A DNA stretch of 64,000 nucleotides. It comes from Hypholoma sublateritium FD-334 SS-4. Lineage: Eukaryota; Basidiomycota; Agaricomycetes; Agaricales; Strophariaceae. Shown in pieces: positions 57,294 to 64,000 of the stretch (its first letter is position 1; the number at the start of each line of letters is the position of its first letter). Below the pieces are notes generated by a model that was not told where the DNA came from, searched no databases, and worked only from the letters and a program-made list of their open reading frames with translations. Location of the stretch: assembly GCA_000827495.1 (NCBI GenBank), contig KN817540.1:190480-254479 (forward strand), in the 5' to 3' direction. A program made the position numbers and the translations under genes.

Positions 57294-59934
57294 ATGTCTT
57301 TGGGCATTGACGCGGCGGATCATGTCTCCTCAAGTTCAGCGGTGAACCAGACCCCAGAATCTATGACAGCGGCGAGCAGCTTGATGGCGGTGCAGCCGCC
57401 ACAAGTCGATGGCGACGCGCTGTCAACCGGTGAGTGGTTTTTTCCTCGGCTCCCATTCGCTGGCTAATAGATTGGCGCCCTGCAGCACGCGAATGTACTC
57501 TAAGGGACTTTACCGCGCCACCGTCGTTCAGGGACTCGCAGTTTGGGATCATCTTACGAAACCAGCGCATGCGCCCCGCCGACAACTCAGGCCTGAAGAC
57601 GCTCAGCGGGTACCGGTCGCGCTTTATCCACCTCACGAACTCGTTCGAGTTCGCCGGCTGGGGCTCTGTGACGCGTCTGAAGCTCGGGAATGACGACTAC
57701 GCAGAGGGGCTGGCACGGGTGCAAGCGTTGCGTAAGGAGCAGGTGCTGGGCCAGTTCCTGGCGAGCGGGTTGGCCGGGAATGCAGTTCTGGGGAGCGTGT
57801 TTTACGCGTTGCCCGCGGTCGTTGCAGTTAGTGGGGTATAGTGAGTCCTTCTAGACGCAAAACCTACTGCCCCTGTGCTCAGTCTTCCTAGTTCACCCAT
57901 CTCGCTCTTTCTGGCGACGTTGATACTGTTTTTGTGGCGTCCGATCATGGAGGAATTGGCGTCAGCCTTGCCTATCAGCGGCGGTCCCTATACTTACATG
58001 TGAGTAGTCCCGGCACAGAAAGGAATGAGCTGCCGACCGATTTTCTAGCCTGAATGTATCCACCAAGACATTCGCACTCGTCGGTGCCGCATTGCTCCTA
58101 CTAGATTTTGGGTCGACATCTATTGTCTCCGCGGCGACAGCAGCCACCTATCTATCCGGTGAAGTGCCCTCGCTGCCCTTTCCCACCTGGGTCGGCGCGA
58201 TCATCGTCCTAGTTCTTTTCACCCTCATCAGCCTGACAGGTGTCCGCGAAAGCGCGCGGCTTGCGCTCGGGGTTCTTTCTTTGCACGTACGCAAACTTTT
58301 AATTCATGCAAAAAACTTCAAGTGATAGGAATGCTGATGCTAATCTTACCAGATTGTATCTATGATTGTGCTTATAATCGTGGCTTCGATCCATTGGCGC
58401 AAGATAGGCGTTCAGCAGCTTACTGACAACTGGAATCTATGGCGCGCGACGAGCAGCACCAGCAGCAGCGGGATCGCAAAGCAGATATATTACGGAATAT
58501 GTCTGGGGATGCTTGGCCTCACTGGCTTTGAGTGTACGTCACCACACGGGCGCTTCGCTCATAAAATTAAATGGATATTTTAGGCACCCCGTCGTACGTA
58601 TCACGCATCAAGCCGGGAAAGTTCCCGCTGGTCTTGCGCAACCTTCACATCCCTGCGATCGGGATGAACACAGTGTTGATGCTCCTAGTATTAGCGGTGA
58701 TCCCCATGGACGTCATCCTCGGGGGCGCGAACGTCCTGAGTGTCCTGGCACAAGCTGTGCGTCTTTCCTCAGAGTCGTCCTACTTTGCACCAACTGAACG
58801 CATATCTTAGTCGGGGGGCCGCTGGCTGCGCACGTGGATCGTTGTGGACGCCATCATTGTCCTCTGCGGAGGCGTGCTCACGGGGATCCTCAGCGCGTGC
58901 GAACTCCTCCAGCAGCTCGCGCTGCACCGCGTCGTCCCACGGCTCTTCCTCGCCGTCGTCCCGCGCACGGGCGCTCCCTACTTCTCCGTGCTCGCGTTCA
59001 CGGCTTTCAGCGGGCTGCTGTATGCCACCGCTGGCGCGAGCCTCGTCGTCGTCTCCGAGATGTTCTCGCTCGTGTGGCTCACGGTCATGGCTCTCTTCCC
59101 CGCCGCGCTCTTGCTGCTGCGCTTCAACCGTGGGCAGCTCCCCCGTGCGCGGCGCACGCAGCTCTGCGTCGTTGCCAGCGCGCTGCTGATCGCGCCCGTC
59201 GTGTTCGCAGGCAACGTCGCGTACAAGCCGCAGACCGCCGGGTACGCCCCGCCCGACACCCAGAATGATTTATGTAGTGCTAATTATGAGCTCATTGTCA
59301 GGTACTTCGCTGCGTACGTCGCGGGGATCATCTCGTTCTTCTCCGTGACGCAGAACAAGGTGACGCTGCTGCGCTGGGTGTACTGGACGTACGACCAGTA
59401 CCCCGCACTGCATTCGTGGCGCGCGAGCCGGGAATGGGGCGTGCGGCTCGTGGCCGCGATGCGCGGCTTGCGCCGGCAGCAGGTGTGCATCCTGGCGAAG
59501 ACGGACGAGATCAACAGCCTCTGCCGCATGATTCTCTACGTGCGCAAGAATGAGGAGACGTCACACCTCAAGATCGTGCACTTCTACGAGGACGACGAGG
59601 GAATCCCGTCGGAGCTCGAGGCTAATGCGAAGAGTGCGTTCATGTTCTTCCTTTTTTCCCTTAGAAGATATGTTGAGTTTATGTGGTGCAGTCCTCGACG
59701 AGGCGTTCCCGGAGATCACCATCGACTTGGTGAGACGGCCTTTCTTATCGCAATTTCCCCTCCCCTTCTGACACGTTACCCAAGACGCTCGTGAACGGCA
59801 CCTTCGAACCCGCGAGCGTCGCCGCGCTCTCACACCGCCTCGGCATCCCGCAGCCGCTCATGTTCATGACATGCCCCAGTGCTCAGTGCCCGCACTCCAT
59901 CGCCGACTTCGGTACGCGGATCATCTCGCTGTAG
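57294..59934 (+). CDS. amino-acid permease (APC superfamily) with long C-terminal extension
   Basis: Plasma-membrane transporter for amino acids or related amines. Ten exons: 57294-57429, 57486-57840, 57883-57999, 58049-58286, 58353-58533, 58584-58756, 58811-59241, 59302-59633, 59692-59729, 59785-59934; 716 residues, phases closed. Typical APC helices are visible: EEQVLGQFLASGLAGNAVLG-like first helix, the SGGPYTYILNVSTK turn, YYGICLGMLGLTGFE, and later VVVSEMFSLVWLTVMALF. After the last helix (YFAAYVAGIISFFSVTQNKV) some 180 cytosolic residues follow, including LKIVHFYEDDEGIPSELEAN; longer than most yeast permeases. The seventh intron (59242-59301) has no stop and a multiple-of-three length, so retention is possible. 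Substrate not inferable. Confidence 0.9.
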
Positions 59935-61173
59935 GTTGCGTCGAGCCGGTTATACCTGCCTTGCTTTCTTGAGTTGTTGGTTCACGGTATGTTTTCCATA
60001 TCATAACACCGCCGTCGTTTGGTGGTGTTTTTGTAGCTGGTTCTCACGGATGCGACCAACATAGGCCCGGCGGACAATGTTACTCCTTCCTCCACAGATC
60101 GCGCACTAAATCGACTACGCGCGCGACAACTCCGTGTCACCCGACGATGCAAGCGACGATTCTGTGCCTCTTGCCGGCAAGCGCGATGACTCGGAGGACG
60201 ACTTCGGTGACTTTGGAGGTGGCGGTAGGGATGGGTTTAGCGGAGGTGAGGTGGCTGACGGGGATGACTTGTGCGAAGACTGGTTGCGGGGGTGTTTTTC
60301 TAGGTAAACTATCGCACGAAGGTTACTGCATCGCTAGCTTCTGTTACTATTTCGATCAAGTATCGATAACACAGATAGATGAGTGTCGTGTATATATTTC
60401 TTGGCGGGAAAGCCAAGTGCCTCTCACGAACCGATCCAAAACGCGCTGCTTCCGGTGCCACTGAAATCTCAGATACTTCGTACTTGTAAGCCAGCCCAAC
60501 CAATTCGTTGGGCGCTAATCATGTCGCCTCATCTAGCAATTAAGTATATAATCAGGGAGATTTCACTTGGATTGCCTCGTATTTATTGAGATCCATTGAG
60601 GATATGTACGATGGACTTTCTATGCCCACGATGTAAGTAAATAGCTACTGTAACTTGAATAACCCCGGGCCAGATATTCTCTTCACTTCACCTATTTATG
60701 GCTTCTGATAATCTGATCCGGCGCCAACTGTCAACCAACCACATAAACTGCACACCTCTAAATTTGATTGAAACGCGACACCAGGCGGTGCTGCTCTTTG
60801 CTAGTCAAGTCGAGCTCAAGCCAAGAACTTCTCCAATTTTTACTTTAAAAAAACGAAGACCTCTCTAATCACTAGTTCCTCTTATTTTCCACCTATGAAG
60901 CGAACAAGCAGGCGGAACATTTACGAAATAAAGGTTTGACCTAAAGATCTGATTATAATCAGCGCCCACGACCGGCCGAACTTTCGGCCTGCTCGGCCTG
61001 CTTCGGCTCCGTCAGCGGTGCAGTGCTGTGACTAGCATTGATGGATACTTGCATCGAAGCAACATGGAAGCTTTAGGTTGCTTGAACCGCGCCGGAGTCG
61101 CTTTGCAAGCTTCAAACTTCACAGATTGCATATAAGTACAATAACTTATCCTCGGGAACCCTGAAGAACCGCC
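59935..61173. other. 1.2-kb intergenic
   Basis: At 60115-60300 an open acidic segment (SPDDASDDSVPLAGK, then SEDDFGDFGGGG) lies just past the permease stop. It may be a lost alternative 3' exon, but no valid splice was found. The rest is AT-rich spacer. Confidence 0.4.
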
Positions 61174-62239
61174 ATGTCATCCTCTCCATCAGAAACGTCT
61201 GGCGATAATGCGATTCCCCTACCAGTTCAGCTCGAAGTACCAACGGAGCCAGTCGAAGCTAGTGTTGTAGCTGAAGTATTGCCTGGCGACTTCAAGCTCT
61301 TCAGACCTCCTAATTCCTCCCGGACTTTGCCTTGTGAGAGTAAATGAATAAGTCAGCTTGCGATTCAAACTCAATGGTTACATCTGTCTGCGTGCAGCCA
61401 CACTTGCCAATGGTCGTAATGCGGCACCCACGACCAGTGCGGGTCCGACGCGCTCACAGGTTGCTCCTGCTGCACGCACACAGGCAGTCGTGAACAAGGC
61501 TCCACAGGCACAGAACTCCCAAGGGGAGGTCCAGGTCCAGGCAGGCGCAAAGCGCGATCGTTGGCCAGAGGTAGGCCGTCAGATTTACTTAGGAAATGCT
61601 CTTGTTCACGGTATTGGAATCACAGACAAGTATCCGCATCAAGTTCACTGATCGCACTCAACTCGAGAAGGTCTTCCCATCGACGAACAAGATTGCAGCG
61701 GTGTACGCATTCGTTCAGAGCTGCCTGCGCGATGACGCAAAGCATCTCAAGTTCATTCTTTGTGCGCCTTCGTTGTCCTATGTCTGTAACTTGACAGTTT
61801 CCCGATGTCATTTGCAGATCAACCACCCAAGCTGGATCTCAAGCTGACAGATCCCAAAGTTCGCGATCAAACCCTCGCAAAGCTGCAGCTCGCCCCATCT
61901 TCGGTGCTACTGTTGAGATTCGAGGATGAGGCTATGAATCGTAAGCACTCATAGGCTCTGTTCTCAAATACACCTGTTGATTCCCGGTGGGACGGTTAGG
62001 CGCGGACACCTCTGCTCCCCTTTCTCCGTTTGTCCTTAGTCAAGCGGTAAACCTTCCCCAGGCAATATCATATCCTGAGCCGCCGGCAGCCTCGAAGTCT
62101 GATATCCCTACCATGGCTGATATATCCGCGTTTGCAAAAGAGTTGAAGATGCCCAAATGGCTCAAAGACCTTGGAAAGTGGGTCATCCGGACCTATGTGC
62201 ACGCATGGGCTCACGAACTAACGCTTCTTATGCAGGTAA
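61174..62239 (+). CDS. TUG/ASPL-like UBX-domain protein, short form
   Basis: Relatives bind the AAA ATPase p97/Cdc48. Exons: 61174-61333, 61398-61570, 61626-61761, 61818-61940, 62000-62177, 62236-62239; 257 residues, phases closed; the last exon is 4 nt (stop only). The UBX fold reads TSIRIKFTDRTQLEKVFPS, AVYAFVQSCLRDD, FILYQPPKLDLKLTDPKVRD and APSSVLLLRFEDEAMN. An N-terminal FKLFRPP motif is kept. The helical region usually found between this and the UBX domain, and the N-terminal ubiquitin-like domain of animal TUG, are absent; the linker is Ala/Gln/Thr-rich. It could be a truncated paralogue. Ends MPKWLKDLGK, like family members. Confidence 0.85.
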
Positions 62240-63201
62240 ACACATGATACGGAAACGGATATCGCTATTGTTATGATTTAGGAATGTAGTAAACGGAAGC
62301 TAGCTAGGATTTATTGTACATTTTACCGACGATCTGTGAATTATGTGTCTATTCAGTCAGTGTTAAACGCTGAAATTATATTTTTTCCTCGAAATTGTCC
62401 ACCTGTACCAGCCTCGCTGGATGCAAGAAGCATTTATGATTTCCCTCCCATCATCAATCCAAAAAATTGTGCTCGACAGATTGTTGCCACCACATATCTG
62501 TCAACGTTATGATTATGCACATGTATTTTCAACTACAGTTTCTCTCCAGTGCTCTCTGTCGGGAATGCTGAGTGTTCTGTCGCATTCCAGAGTCAAAATC
62601 TAGAGCGTCTGCGCGCTCGTCCTGACTCAAGAGTCAAGTCGTTGCTCAGTACATCAATTTGTAACACTGGCACTGTGCATTACTCGCTGCATGGCTATCG
62701 GTCGTCCACCGTGCATATATAATGATATACATTTTCAGAAATACACCGATTTCCTTATAATCCGGGTACACCTGCAGATACCGCTGTTAAGTATATCCCA
62801 GCTTGGGCACTCTTTTGCTTAATGAGATCGACCTTTCTATTTTTGGAGCTGACCTATGTATGTATAGAACACTTCTTTGCCAGGCGCGCCATCCGTCGCA
62901 ATGAGAAAAGGTGTCTAGTATGATACTCAAGCCCCACCTGCCAATCTTACTGATTTCTCTAAGGCAAATCCACGATCCAGAGAAAGCCCAGAACAAGGCC
63001 AAACATATAAGAAGACGCCACCTAGGTGGAACATACCTCCAGCCTTCATCTTTTCAGACTGTCTTTCTTCGGAGACTCGGACCTGGCGTCGTTTTCCCCC
63101 TTTTGATTTTCCCTGCTCTCTATTGATTTATCCAGAACCATTCATCTTTACTTCCACCTTTATTTCCACCTTCTTCTCGCTTTACAAAGTTTACAGCCAA
63201 C
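62240..63201. other. intergenic before the secreted protein
   Basis: About 1 kb, AT-rich then pyrimidine-rich close to the start codon (TTTCCCCCTTTTGATTTTCC near 63095), a usual fungal promoter feature. Confidence 0.5.
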
Positions 63202-64000
63202 ATGGCCAAAATCGCGAAGACGCTCCTCGCCTCAGTGCTAGCTGCATGCGTCTGGCAATCAACAGTCGCCGGTAAGTCTTTTACAAAGTGGATTACATAA
63301 AATATATTTCGTGCGCACAACCCTCATGCTTCACTTTGAAAGTTCCCCTTTACCACCCCCACGTTGACCTTCGCGCTCTGGAGCAGCGTTCAGTTGCCGA
63401 TATTCTCCAAAACATCGAATGTTCGTCATCAGCGAATACAGTCGTGTCTGACCTGGGTTCCGCCCTCGACGCTCTGGCCAAGATAAATACGTACGCGAAG
63501 CTGGCTACAGGAGCCCGTCATGCGTGCTCAACATGAACACTTAGCACTGACACCACGATCACCAACGACCTCGCCAGTGTGAAGAATTTCCTCACTAAGG
63601 CGCAAACGGTCGGCCAGGCCATTGTAGGTGCATGTAATAAGGCCAAGTCCACCGCCGCATCCACTGCGTCTTCGGCTGCTGCGGCTGCAAGCGCAGCCGC
63701 TGTTGCCCAAAAAGACGGGGGTAGCTCATCATGTGCGTACTCTGTTGCACACGCAATGCACCCTGATTGACATCAAGCAAACAGCCAAGGGATCGGCCGG
63801 TAGTTCTTCCGGAGGAAACAAGGGATCCGCGCCTTCTTCAGGTATGTCTTGCGAAAATCTGGGATCAGGATTGAGGTCTGATGTGTTCGTCAAGCCTCAG
63901 CTACTGCTGCGACCGACTCAACTGCCACCACATGTGAGTGATGCCACGACAGATCATGTCGACTACCAGTGCCGTCTGACCCACTTGCAGCGAGCGCCGA
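63202..64000 (+). CDS. secreted Ala/Ser-rich hypothetical protein (cut by right edge)
   Basis: Exons: 63202-63271, 63343-63490, 63545-63732, 63785-63841, 63901-63933, 63991 onward. Signal peptide MAKIAKTLLASVLAACVWQ, cleavage near TVA. The mature part has an ordered segment (LRALEQRSVADILQNIE, SDLGSALDALAKIN, NDLASVKNFLTKAQTVG) likely helical, then low-complexity Ala/Ser/Gly/Thr (STASSAAAAASAAA, SAGSSSGGNKGSAPSS) carried by small exons. The layout suggests a cell-wall or surface protein with an O-glycosylated stalk; a GPI site would lie beyond the window. I do not recognise the family. All phases close to the edge. Confidence 0.8.

Noticed and set aside
60115..60300. Acidic segment considered as a last exon of the permease
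   Set aside because: No splice in the correct phase joins it to the permease, which already has a good stop codon.

Overview
The window is nuclear DNA of a filamentous basidiomycete, most likely a wood-decay agaricomycete of the Polyporales type. The evidence is dense genes with many 48-90 nt introns (GT-AG plus a few GC-AG), a short heme-thiolate peroxygenase, a HAD-type drimane synthase, and a protein family known mainly from mushrooms. No bacterial, organellar, rRNA, tRNA or CRISPR feature was seen. All gene models are my own splicing by eye, checked for frame closure across every intron unless noted.

Left and centre (1-42.9 kb) form an unstable, duplicated region. Three full paralogues of LCB2, the PLP subunit of serine palmitoyltransferase, lie on the minus strand (1785-5253, 9699-11858, 33374-36846). 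Each is followed downstream, on the same strand, by one member of an unrecognised family: SANT/Myb-like N-terminus, a conserved Trp-Arg-Leu-His-Tyr-Trp-Arg block, a SUMO-interacting-motif-like segment and a C-terminal coiled coil (members A, B, C). Three more members stand in tandem on the plus strand (D, E, F) and a seventh lies further right (G). All seven share intron positions and phases and appear intact. This array and its linkage to LCB2 are the most novel features here.

Between the second and third LCB2 lie two forkhead transcription-factor paralogues in opposite orientation, sharing a nearly identical tract of about 783 bp including introns. The plus copy is intact; the minus copy is truncated by a stop and carries a 1688-bp transposon in its dead 3' part. 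Also here are a relic kinase, a mushroom-type TPR-like gene with an in-frame TAG, and an apparently intact 4.7-kb hAT transposon with 15-bp inverted repeats and an 8-bp target duplication.

The right third (43-64 kb) is more ordinary: secreted histidine acid phosphatase (phytase type), DUF4743/Nudix hydrolase, heme-thiolate peroxygenase, a hypothetical protein, a HAD-terpene cyclase, a Yip1-family Golgi protein, an amino-acid permease, a short TUG-like UBX protein and a secreted Ala/Ser-rich protein cut by the right edge. The peroxygenase and terpene cyclase, about 2 kb apart, could act together on a drimane sesquiterpene, but no transporter, P450 or regulator typical of a larger cluster is evident.
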